Assembly: GCF_963678635.1 (NCBI RefSeq)
Contig: NC_087062.1
Span: 53,456,473 to 53,520,472, forward strand
DNA from: Symsagittifera roscoffensis
Taxonomy: Eukaryota; Xenacoelomorpha; Acoela; Convolutidae
Direction of reading: 5' to 3'
Length of the DNA: 64,000 nt
Below, one piece after another: positions 1 through 9,400 of this stretch (position 1 is the stretch's first letter; each line of letters opens with the position of its first letter). Both the position numbers and the translations under genes were made by a program. The notes beneath the pieces were generated by a model. It was not told the origin of the DNA, ran no database searches, and saw nothing but the letters and a program-made list of their open reading frames with translations.

Positions 1-460
1 TCTCCCAATTTTTTTTACACAAAGTTGGAAAAGGCGTTTATGGAAAAGGCGTAGTTTTAATGTCCTGACCGTTTTTTGGAAACTTAATGATTTTTCTCGA
101 CAACTATCATGCTAATTCTGACAACAAGGGTTGAACTGAAACAAGTTAGCTGGAAGCCTGCCTGTATAACCGACTCCGCGCAGTTTGTTCTGAAAAAAAG
201 TTACAGCCCACAAAAAAATCAGTTTTTCGGTAACTTTTCTGCCAGTTTTCAAGTTCTCTGAACAAATATCCAAAATCTAATTTCCCAAAAGAATTTTTGG
301 AAATCAGAAAGCCGAGTTTTTGACTTTTTGACCGTTTTTTGAATATTTAAGATTTTAGAAAAACTTTGAGATAAAGTTGAGACAAATTTGAGATAAAGTT
401 GAATCGAAATAACTGGTTGCGAGAACTTTTCCTGCAAAAACGTCGACCCCATTCGTTTTT
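1..460. repeat. degenerate ~165-200 bp tandem repeat, fragment A
   Basis: This stretch holds two to three diverged copies of a unit recognisable by 'accgttttttgg', a 'ctg..taaccga/ctggttgcga' segment and 'aaaaagttacagccca'. The same phrases recur at 39360-40260 (for example 'cataactggctacgacc' followed by 'aaagttatggccc'). No coding potential was seen. The start of the array lies outside the window. Confidence 0.5.
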
Positions 461-2218
461 CTTTTGAAAAAGTTTAGTTTTCGTTAAAATTTCCATCTCA
501 CTTATTTTAGAACTCAAACAACAAGTGTTTTGGAAGTTTGATATTACTCATTCCATCCCGCGTGCGTAATGGAAGTTCAAAAAATATATCAATTAGAAAC
601 CTCCAGCTTAGCCTGGGCCACCAATTTTGTTCCATCGAGATAAACGAAAATTTTGGCTCTCCTAGTATAAAAAAAATAATAATTCACGTTTTTTTGTTTG
701 TTGTTTTGCAATTGCTACCAAGCTCCGTTTTGTCTCTGCGTTAGTTTTTGGATAGGCAGTGTCTTGTGATTGGGGACTAGACTTTTTTTTACCGTAAACA
801 ACAATTACAAACTTTTACGAAATTGAGCTTTCATTTCATTATTAGTGAGCCTTTGTAACTCAGTCTCCTTCCCTCATGCTCTGGAGGTAATGCAGTTGCC
901 TTGGCACCCTATGGCCTGGGTGCGATAAATAGTAAAAGCGTAATTAGTGTTAGAGACTGGTATTTGAGTAAGAGACTATTTTTCTGAAATAAAGTTTTTC
1001 ACAAAAAAAAACAATTTATTGCAATTTGAACAATTTATTTCCGACTTAGCTTAAACGTTTTTTTTTCGACTTAGATGTTTGCGTATTTCTTCGCTAGCTA
1101 GCAATGCTATGTTCGTGTTTTATTGAAAGTCATGCGAAGCTGCGTATCGCCTCTGTGTATTTTTTTGATGCAAATTGAGATTCAGTTAGAAATCGTGACA
1201 TCGAATTATTGAGAGATCTAAATAGCTAGTTTGCTATGGAATATTTACAGCAGCAAATATGAAAACCCAATTTCAAATCAAGAATATCCCGGATTACTTT
1301 CTATTTGACGAATTACTTATCAGACATTTTCATACAAAAAGATTTTTTTCCGGAAAAATGCTTGGCAACCAACTTATTACACTTGCGAAAGCAAGTGTCT
1401 TGTAGTTGGGAACTAGAGTTTTTTCTCCCGTAAACAACTTCCCATGCACATTTTTATCTTGCAGTACTGAATTAGAAAAATTTCCAATCTTTTTTTTGCA
1501 GTTGGAGCTCGAATCTCGGACGGATATGTTTTTTTTTTTCAGTAAGTACGCAATTGAAATTTTTTTCCATCAAAAGTTTGCTTATCGGACTCTCGTTAAT
1601 CTGCTCAACTTTTTTTTTGCTTAATTGCCATATTACGGTTTTTCTTGTGCTCTAAGCAATTATCATGGTAGTTGCTAATGTTGTTCGTTTTAGTTTCAGG
1701 GGGAATTGAAATAGAAAAAAATGTAAAATCTTTTTCTTTCGGCTTAATTTGTGTCTGCTCTAAGTTTGTCTGCTTTGTTTCCGCTCCGTGAGTTTTGTGC
1801 CGTTGGTAGTTTAGAATTCAAAAGTCTTTTTTGGTATGTTTGCCTAGAATTCTTGTTTGGTAAAAATATAGTATTATGAAAACGTGTAGTGGGTTTTAAT
1901 TTATTTTTTTGAGACGCCTTGGAAATTTTTCCATTTTTTGCAAAAAAAAGTTTACGTTTTTCTCGGAAAGTATTCAAAGTTATCATGAAAACAAAAAAAG
2001 GTTTTATCGAAAGCTATAGTCAAAAGGGTAAAGTTAAAAGAGACAAGAGGAGTAGGCCGGTACCCAGGTGAGTAATTACCGATCTGCCTAAAAGGGTATC
2101 AAAAGAAATACCACCCAAGAAATACCACCTTTGTCGCAGAAAAGAGCTGATTTTTTTTTCCTTTGATTTTTTCTAAGATTCAAGTAGTGGGAAGCTCAGC
2201 TTAATGCCTGTGTTCAAT
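461..2218. other. non-coding AT-rich stretch with a short direct repeat
   Basis: I see no gene here. A short direct repeat is visible: about 761-802 ('cttgtgattggggactag', then 'ccgtaaacaac') and about 1396-1437 ('cttgtagttgggaactag', then 'ccgtaaacaac'). The phrase 'tggcctgggtgcgataaa' at about 912-929 recurs with one change near 40590. The rest is homopolymer-rich intergenic DNA. Confidence 0.5.
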
Positions 2219-2484
2219 ATATACTAATTTTGAGGGGGGAGCGCGCGCCGAAAAAACGCTGTTTTTTGGTAAAACTTTTTCAAAATGTGCCCAAAAACGC
2301 CTTTTTTGGCCTCTTTTTTCAAAATTTTGCCGGCGGCGCAAAAATTTCGGCCAAAACAAGGCATTGGCAGTGCTTTGGGAGAGCTCAAAAAATTATTTTG
2401 GTCGACCTAAAAAGAAAGGTTGACAAAATTTTTGAAATTTTTTGAAAATCCGCCCCCCTCGAGAAAATCCTAGATCCGCCCCTG
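2219..2484 (+). mobile_element. truncated hAT-type MITE, copy 1
   Basis: This is the right part of a dispersed element that occurs seven times in the window. It starts inside the element ('ctaattttgagggggga', then 'gcgcgcgcc'), passes the shared core (aaaattttgcc, ggcgcaaaaattt, gagagctcaaaaaa) and ends in the family terminus 'cctagatccgcccctg'. The left terminus is missing, so no target-site duplication can be scored. It is non-coding. Confidence 0.75.
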
Positions 2485-4102
2485 ATTTCTGCAGACAAGC
2501 TTTAAAATTTTTCTAAAAGCTGCGTTAATAAGCAGTTATTTTGACTAGAGCTGTTGTTAGTCTGTTTTTTCTCGTTTCTTTCATTGAAAATGGAAATTAT
2601 TTCTTGCGTTGCGTTTTAGCTTTTTTTCATTTTTTTTCATTGCAAAATCAATTATCACAACCAATCATTGAAATAGGTCGAATAATATATCATATTGAAG
2701 CATGTTCAGCCGTGAGTTTTCTAGTAAACGCTTATTTTTAGCGCCTTTGTGGTAAAAAAAAGTTCAAAAAGAAAAAAATGTCTGCTAAAAACTATCATTT
2801 TGAACTGTTTTTTGAATTTAAAAAAACTTCTAGTTACTCTTTGATGAAAATTGTTGTCAATTGTAATTTAATCGAAGTTCTAATGCTTTGGTTCAGATCA
2901 TCTCATCGCATCACCGACAAAACGCTTGGAAAATTGATTATATTTACTAATTTTTTTCCATGTGTTCGGAAGTTTCTGTGCTAAAAGCAGCGCTAAAAAC
3001 TGATGTAAAAAAAGGGTCTTCATTATGTTTTCGAAAAGTTTTTTGATCATACAAAGTTCATTTTAACTCTTACTTCGATTTCAGAATGTTGGAAGGACTG
3101 GTTTTGCTTTCAGCGCACTTTTATCGGTTTCATATGCTAGGATAAAACTAAATATGTCGATGAATAGGTTAGCTTTGATGGCAAATCTCAGAATGCAGTT
3201 CATCTGTAACATTTTTGCAGCCTAATTTAAAGGTTTCCCAGTATGAAAAATAAATAGTTCTTGTGTTTTCGGACTAAGCAAAAAAATAAAGCAAAACACT
3301 TTTAATCTTTCTCATCTGGAAAAACTTCGGGTCAAGAGAAGTTTAAGAAAAAAGCGTTTCATCCAATGCATTATTATGGCAAAATGGTTTTCTCACACTT
3401 CCACAGTATTAAAAAACACTTGTCTGACCATTAGAAAGTTTTTGCAACTGCTCTTCTAAACGTTTGCAGGTTTGTTTGATTGAGGCGATTAATCTAAAAT
3501 TCCGACCTTTTTTCGTTTGCATGCAAAAACAGGTACCTTAGTACACATTCCTTCTTGAATTTTGATGACACGCTCAATTACTTAATAAAAGTGAATACAA
3601 AAACTCAATAAAACTGCTTCTTAGTTCAAGTGAGGTAGTACATTTTCTTTCAACCAAGTTGAAAACAAATGTTCTGAAAAACGTTTTTCAGCTTTGAGGC
3701 TTTTGTCCCAATTTCTGTCGGCTGATTTTTCGTTTTTTTTTTAATAAAAATTATTTTATCTGGTACTTTTTCAAGCATTTGTTTTCCAAGGATTGCGTTT
3801 TGTTTATTTTTTGCTTTGAAGAATTCCTGTTTGATAAAAACAGGTATGATGTAAATCTATGGGATCTGCATTTTTAAACTTGTTTTGTGACGATTTTGAA
3901 AATTGTTTCGTTTTTCTCAAAGTTTAATTTTTCTCAAAATCCGTTTTGCCGACTTTTTGCTTTCGAAAGAGTGGTTCCAAAACAAAGACCGCCCAATCTT
4001 TATCTGTCTATATAATGCTCAACTGGTATCTTCTAAAAAGTAGCTGGCATTTTTCCGCTTAGTAAGTTTTGTTCTTTGCTAACTTAATAATTAAAAAATT
4101 TT
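2485..4102. other. non-coding stretch with a diverged dispersed repeat at 2541-2750
   Basis: No gene seen. About 2541-2750 is a diverged relative of the repeats at 22355-22985 and 24641-25150: all share a T-rich tract, 'caaaatca.tta.cacaa..aatcat' and a following 'gata.atcat/atataaag' block. The remainder is AT-rich with no recognisable feature. Confidence 0.4.
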
Positions 4103-4209
4103 GCCTGGCATTTTGGCTAAAATGAACTCCATCCAGACGTACAGAATTTTGTCAACTATTTTTAAAATCTTTTTCCTCTTTGTTAATTCTTAAGTTTTGT
4201 TCCTTGGTA

Positions 4210-4245
4210 ATCTATTTCTATCTATCTATCTATATCTATATCCAG
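4210..4245. repeat. (TCTA)n microsatellite at the transposon's left edge
   Basis: A 'ctatctatctatctatatctatatc' type tract directly precedes the hAT terminus. A second tract of the same type lies at about 4993-5026, just beyond its right terminus, so the transposon sits inside a tetranucleotide microsatellite. Confidence 0.8.
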
Positions 4246-4251
4246 ACTTGT

Positions 4252-4992
4252 TAACGGGCCGCTGTAATTGAGGCCCGGCCCGGCCCGGCCCGGCCCGGCC
4301 CGGCCCGGCCCGACATAATTCAAGTCGAGCCCGTTGGCGGCCCGATAAACAGGGAATTTATTAAATATCGGCCCGTTGGGGCCCGTTGCTGCTTTTTTGC
4401 TAAGAAACAAATTTGTTTTAAAACAATTTTAATTAATTGTTTTACTTATTTATAAAGACCTTTTTTAAAAGCCATGGAAACCATTTGTAATAACTTAAAG
4501 GAGTCTTTTTCAGCGTTGGTCAGTGTCACTTTTTTGTTTAAATACTGGTTCATTGCGCCCGTTACTTTCTTTGTAATACAAGCGTCCACGTGTCGTTTCG
4601 AATGCGATGTGCCACTTTTTGCACTGTAAGACAGAACACTTTCGCATTTATGGCAGCAGCACAAATTCGGAATAATGAATCCAGAGGCGACAACTTTCAC
4701 AAGTTTAAATGTCTTCCAGACTTCGGATTTGAAGTGCTTTGTGGTGCCCACAGAATCCTGTTCCACAAATTCAAAGATTTCGTGCTTCGTGTCACGTCGA
4801 ATTCGTTTCTGCAGTGAATCGGCAGTGAACGTAGTAGTCATGTCGTTTAGCACACTGCAAGCTGTACAGTGCGCACTGAAACATAACATTGGTTAGTCAA
4901 TAAAAGTAAGGCCCGTTGGGGCCCGTTGACAAAAGTGAAAACCTCGGTCCAGCCCGTTGAGGCCCACGAGCGGCCCGGCCCATTGACAATTA
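4252..4992 (-). mobile_element. short hAT-like transposon with GGCCC-rich termini
   Basis: A compact element whose ends are inverted: left 'ttgttaacgggccg', right (reverse complement) 'ttgtcaatgggccg'. Both ends carry GGCCCG-type repeats; the left subterminal region has seven tandem GGCCC motifs (4272-4314). Inside lies a minus-strand BED zinc-finger fragment (4446-4889) but no catalytic domain, so the element is non-autonomous. It sits in a (TCTA)n tract, which hides any target-site duplication. Units B-D of the array keep only its left third (for example 7798-8013). The hAT assignment rests on the BED finger and terminus type. Confidence 0.7.
4446..4889 (-). pseudogene. BED zinc-finger fragment of a hAT transposase
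   Basis: An open frame of 147 codons beginning with ATG. Residues 55-104 match a BED finger: Ser-Glu-Val-Trp (W58) with aromatic F61, a C-x2-C pair at C79/C82, a Gly-Thr-Ser turn at 93-95 and His100-x3-Cys104. BED fingers bind the termini of hAT transposons. The frame stops about 43 residues after the finger, while full hAT transposases have several hundred more residues with the catalytic triad and dimerisation domain; none of that is present. 'ttatgtttcag' overlaps the first codons and could be a splice acceptor, in which case Met17 is not the true start. Truncation plus location inside a short transposon favours a non-functional remnant, although it could still bind DNA if expressed. Confidence 0.7.
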
Positions 4993-5439
4993 TGTCTATA
5001 TCTATCTATCTATATCTATCTATACTATATTTAAATGCGAGTGACAGCTATCTCCCATGTTTAAGCATAATAAGTTTGCATGTTTAACGAAAGAGTTTTT
5101 CATGTTTTAACTATATCATATATGGCAAAACTTAAGAAAAATTTTCAATTAGTTTTCCGCAAGGTTATTTATTTTACAGTATTTTTTTCGAGGCCAAATT
5201 AAGTCTGTCTGTATACCTGCTTTTTAAATTAATTTGATTATGTCTGTCTACCCGTCGCCTAATTTTTTAATTTTCATCTAACTATCTATTATAAATTTAA
5301 ATGCGGGCTTCACTATCTCGCCCTGTTTAAGCTTTTTCAACGTATGATTTTTGCATGTTTAACAAAATAATTTTTTCAAGTTTAAGCTATATCGTATATT
5401 GCAATGGTTAGCGTTTTTTTTTTCGATTTTCCAGTTCAA

Positions 5440-5760
5440 GTTCAGTGTTTATTTCATCAAGTTTGAAATTAGCAACCCAATAGTAGGATATGGTCAGAGT
5501 TTTCTCTGGTTTTGCGATTCTGGCCTCCATATATGAATAACCAAATCCTTTTAGTTTACGAGATAGGCAATTTTCGAGATTTTTCAAAAATTTCTAGAAA
5601 ATTGAATTTAGAAAAGTTTTTCATTTTTTGAAATTCTCACCCTGTAATTGGGTGCTGTCAGGTGTCTGGGTACTCTCAGAGGTTGCAAATCTTGCCTCCA
5701 ATTCTCACTTCTCAAATCCTTGTAGTTTTCGAGTTACGACGTTTTTTATGACGTCAAGGA
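5440..5760 (+). repeat. 165-bp minisatellite copies retained in unit A
   Basis: Two copies of the repeat that fills 8030-9400: one diverged (about 5463-5627, 'gcaacccaatagtaggata', later 'ttagtttacgaga') and one close to the copy at 8031-8150 ('caccctgtaattgggtgctg', 'ccttgtagttttcgag'). After 5753 the unit jumps to sequence that matches 10221, so the rest of the minisatellite is deleted in this unit. Confidence 0.75.
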
Positions 5761-6027
5761 ACTATTTTTAGGCGGTAAACCAACGACTGGGACATTGAAA
5801 CTTCAGTTTAAGACTTAGCTTTGTTAAACTTTACTAAGCATCGTGGCATAATTTCGAAGTATCGCAAACAAAAAAATCTACTCAAACGAAAAGAATTGTC
5901 TTAAATTAACCCGCGGCACTGTTTGCTCTAAATATCCAAAAAATGATGAATGTTTTGTAATTCACCGTTTTTTTTCGGAAGACAACAACATGTTAACAAT
6001 GTGTTTAACAGAGTCATTTGAAATACT

Positions 6028-6230
6028 TGGTATCTTGGCTCACTATGAATGAAATTCTTAAGCGTCTCCAGCAGACTTGGTCTGGATCTAACGAAAACCA
6101 CCTGTGACGACAAAAATCCTGGTGTCTAATCTCACCAGGATTTAATGTTTTTTTTTCAAACGGAACCCATTTCGTTTCAAAACAAATTGCCGGCCTATGG
6201 CCTGTTAATTCTTCTTATTTTTTTCTCTTA
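6028..6230 (+). repeat. tRNA-like/SINE-like segment in array unit A
   Basis: The segment starts 'ggtatcttggctcactatgaa', passes 'acttggtctggatctaacga' and ends in 'ttttttttcaaacggaaccc' and 'gccggcctatggcctg'. The same order of blocks is found at 59232-59420 and, more decayed, at 38620-38830; at 59232 an internal 'gagttcgaatctg' resembles a Pol III B box. Equivalent copies lie near 10470, 14925 and 19378 in the other units. Confidence 0.5.
6116..6141. other. perfect 9-bp hairpin (atcctggtg / caccaggat)
   Basis: 'atcctggtg', an 8-nt loop 'tctaatct' and 'caccaggat' form a perfect stem-loop. It lies where the 59311 copy has its T-arm-like 'gttcgaatc'. The same hairpin recurs unchanged in the other three units (about 10559, 15016 and 19469). 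Confidence 0.8.
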
Positions 6231-7437
6231 AATGCCACAATTGCAGATAATTTTTTTACTGTACTTTTTTGTAGTGAAATTTAGTGTTTTGATTTAATTC
6301 TGCTGTTGGTAATTTTACTAATTTTTACATCCTATATTTTTGTTTGTTTGTTTTCTCGCTGAAAAACTTTAATAGGCTTAAATGATTTCGAGTTAAGTTT
6401 CATCGGCCTGATGAACAAGTTTTTGGGTCGTTTCAAAAGAAAAATAACTTATTTGCCTCCCTGCGGAGCGCAAAAAATGCTGAAAGTCTTAGAATAGAGA
6501 TTATAGTTCAGCGTTTTTTCCTTGTTAACGATTTTGATTGCGGTTCTACGGGAGTTTTACTCAAGTTTTGTAGGCTCTCTTACCACCCGTTGGTTTTTGA
6601 AATTAAACTACCCGGTTGAATTTTTATTGAACGCTTTAGAGTGTGTTCCTTGACATGTTTTTCGCATAGGTAAAAATTTTTTGGTTTTTATTTATGGTTT
6701 TATCAAAAACTTTCCGTTTTTTTTTACTTAGTGGCTCTCTTTTCGTTTCCTGCCTTTTCGTTTCTTTTCCTTTCCTTTTGGATGCTATTTTTAGGCGGTA
6801 TTGGAAGTGTTGCCAAACTCCGTTCAGCCTCTGTCTTGGAAAAAACTGTGTTTAGTTTTAGTTATCCAGCACTAATAACTGCATTCGGAAATTGTGCTGA
6901 GCAACTTAGCACTCTTCTTTTTTTTCATTTCAAATGAAACTTAGCTTATCTAGTTTATTGTTACATTTTGAACGAAACAAACGGTTTGAAAATAGAAATC
7001 TTAGACCGCAGTTTTTTTACCGAAACTTTGTTGCCGTACTTACTTGCTCACAATTGGGATATTTTTACCTGAAAAACTCGAGTAATTTCGGGGGAAAACG
7101 AGAAAAGCATTTTTTGCAAAGGTTTTTGCTGTGATCAGTTAGTATTGTGACATATGATCTCAAAAAGATAGAAGCCGCATTTGATGTATTTTTTTTTTTT
7201 TTTTTCATTTTTACTTGATGTTAGATGATTGATTATTTTGTTCCGTTGATGCGTTGATCACATGATGAGACTGTGCATATGGTGTGTTGCGAGGAAAAGT
7301 GCAGGTGTGCTGTTCTGAAGTCTGAGCTAGTCTGTTTCTTTTTCTCTCTCTTTGTCTCTCCCGGTGGGATCATCAATCAAACACTCCATCCCGGATCATC
7401 TACCTTCTCATCACAACCAACCATCCACCCCCCCCAT

Positions 7438-7462
7438 ACTCTCTCTCTCTCTCTCTCTTTCT
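7438..7462 (+). repeat. CT microsatellite of unit A (with preceding C run)
   Basis: A 'ccccccc' run is followed by (CT)n. The tract differs in length between the array units: compare 11873-11912, 16326-16360 and 20778-20836. The last is the longest and has an extended C run. Confidence 0.9.
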
Positions 7463-7797
7463 TTTTATTCAATTTGTTTACTATTTGGAGTATCATTTTG
7501 AAGATGATTATGCTGCTAGCATAAACTGCAAGTGCTCAAAAAAATTACAGAAAAAATAGCACATAAACTCGATAAAAAGCTGATTGCTTTTCTTAGCCGT
7601 AATCTTTTGAATTTTCGGCTATTCAATTATTCTGGTATTTCAAAAAGTTTGCCTGGCATTTTGGCTAAAATGGACTCCATCCAGACATACAGAACTTTGT
7701 CAACTTTTTTAAAAAATCTTTTTCCTCTTTGTTAATTCTTAAGTTTTGTTCCTTGGTAATCTATTTCTATCTATCTATCTATATCTATATCCAGACT

Positions 7798-8013
7798 TGT
7801 TAACGGGCCGCCATAATTGAGGCCCGGCCCGGCCCGATATAATTCAAGTCGAGCCCGTTGGCGGCCCGATAACCAGGGAATTTATTAAATATCGGCCCGT
7901 TGGGGCCCGTTGCTGCTTTTTTGGTAAAAAACAAATTTGTTTCAAAACAATTTTAATTAATTGTTTTACTTATTTATAAAGACCTTTTTTAAAAGCCATG
8001 GAAACCATTTGTA
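7798..8013 (-). mobile_element. hAT stump in unit B
   Basis: Matches 4252-4484 in unit A: terminus 'ttgttaacgggccg', shortened GGCCC repeats, and the last codons of the BED-finger fragment. It then breaks off after 'ccatttgtaa' and joins minisatellite sequence. The right half and right terminus are deleted, so this copy cannot move. The same stump occurs at 12258-12473 and 16708-16925. Confidence 0.8.
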
Positions 8014-8030
8014 ATTTTCACCCTGCTTTT

Positions 8031-9400
8031 TGAAATTCTCACCCTGTAATTGGGTGCTGTCAGGTGTCAGGGTATTCTCAGAGGTTGCAAATCTTGCCTC
8101 CAATTCTCACTTCTCAAATCCTTGTAGTTTTCGAGTTACGACGTTTTTTATGATTTTTTCAAAGTTTTTTCAAAAAATTAGATTTTAAAAATTTCCAAAA
8201 AGTTGAAGATATCAATCCTGTTGTTGGATATTGCGAGGGTACTCTCAGGGGTTGCGAATCTTGCCTCTGATTATGGCTGCTCAACTCCTTGTAGTTTTCG
8301 AGATTTTTCAAAATTTTTCAGAAAACTTAGATATTAAAAATTTCACAAAACTTGAAATTAGCATCTCTGTAGTGAGACTCTGTCAGGGTACTCTCAGGAG
8401 TTGCGAGTTTTGCCGCCAAATTTGGCTGCTGAAATCTTTGTAGTTTTCGTGATATGATGTTCTTTATGATTTTCTCCGAAATTTTCAAAAAAACAATGTT
8501 AAAAAATTCCAAAAGTTTGAAGATCTTAATCCTGTTATTGGAGTCTGTGAGGTACTTGCAGGTGGGTTGCTAATCTTGCCTCTGAATATGGCTGCTCAAA
8601 TTCTTGTAGTTTTCGAGGTATGACGTTTTTCTAGGTTTTTTTTTCAAAATTTTTCAGAAAATTTAGGTACAAAAAATTTCACAAAACTTGAAATTTTCAT
8701 ATCTGTTGTGAGGCTCTGTCAGGGTACTCTCAGGAGTTGCGAGTTTTGCCTCCCATTTTGACTGCTCAAATCCTTGTAGTTTTCCAGATATGACGTTTTT
8801 TGTGATTTTTTCGAAAAAGTTTTCATAAAAATTAAATTAATTTTCTTTTCAAAGTTTGAATTTCCTAACCTGTAGTTGGGGGGCTGTCAGAGTAATCGCA
8901 GGGGTTGCAAATTTGGCCTCCAATAAAGAATGTCCAAATCATTTTTGTTAAAGAGATACGACGCTTTTTGTGATTTTTTTTGGAAATTTTCAGAAAACTC
9001 AAATTACAAAATAATTCGTTTAAGTAAAATTCCCAACCCTGTAGTTGTGTACTTCCAAAGATTGCGAATATTGCCATCAAAAAAGACTGCTCAAATTTTG
9101 GTAGTTATCGACTTGTGAATACCTTTTTTTTTAGAAAACTTAAGGTGAAGTTTCTCAAAATTTGAATTTCCCAACGTTGTAGTTGGGTACTGTAAGAGTA
9201 CTCTCAGGAGTTGCAAATCTTGCGTCCAAATGCGACTGCTCAATTGCTTTCAGTTTTCCTTGATGTGACGTTTCTTAGTTCATTTTAAATTTTTCGATGA
9301 ACTTTACAAAATAAAACTTTACAAAATTTTAAAAACACTTGAATAAAAAAATTTTGCAAAGTTTGTAATTACGAACCCTGTAATTGCATGTTTGCCTAAA
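8031..9400 (+). repeat. nested ~165-bp minisatellite, unit B
   Basis: Eight to nine diverged copies, with repeat starts near 8040, 8215, 8361, 8528, 8698, 8868, 9037, 9174 and 9375. Each carries variants of 'cctgtagttgggtgctgtcag', 'ggtactctcaggagttgcga', 'cttgcctcc', 'gctcaaatccttgtag', 'ttttcgagatatgacg', a T-rich block and 'caaaacttgaa'. The same array lies at about 12490-13860 (unit C) and 16940-18310 (unit D). Copies within one unit differ strongly, while the same position in different units is nearly identical. The minisatellite is therefore older than the amplification of the 4.45-kb unit. Confidence 0.85.

Larger units (their letters stand above)
4103..7650. repeat. tandem array unit A (3.55 kb variant)
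   Basis: This is the first unit of the array. It begins at 'gcctggcattttggc' like every other unit and runs to the next occurrence at 7651. It differs from the full units in two ways. It has about 1.14 kb of extra sequence (about 4485-5627: the rest of a hAT transposon plus (TCTA)n and additional minisatellite copies), and it lacks about 2.07 kb matching 8154-10220 (most of the 165-bp repeats). The rest, 5777-7650, matches 10221-12110 closely. No convincing genes are present apart from the transposon remnant. Confidence 0.85.

Noticed and set aside
4255-4400. GGCCC-rich stretch as a CpG island or promoter
   Set aside because: It is the subterminal repeat of a transposon, present at both ends of the element and in each array unit.
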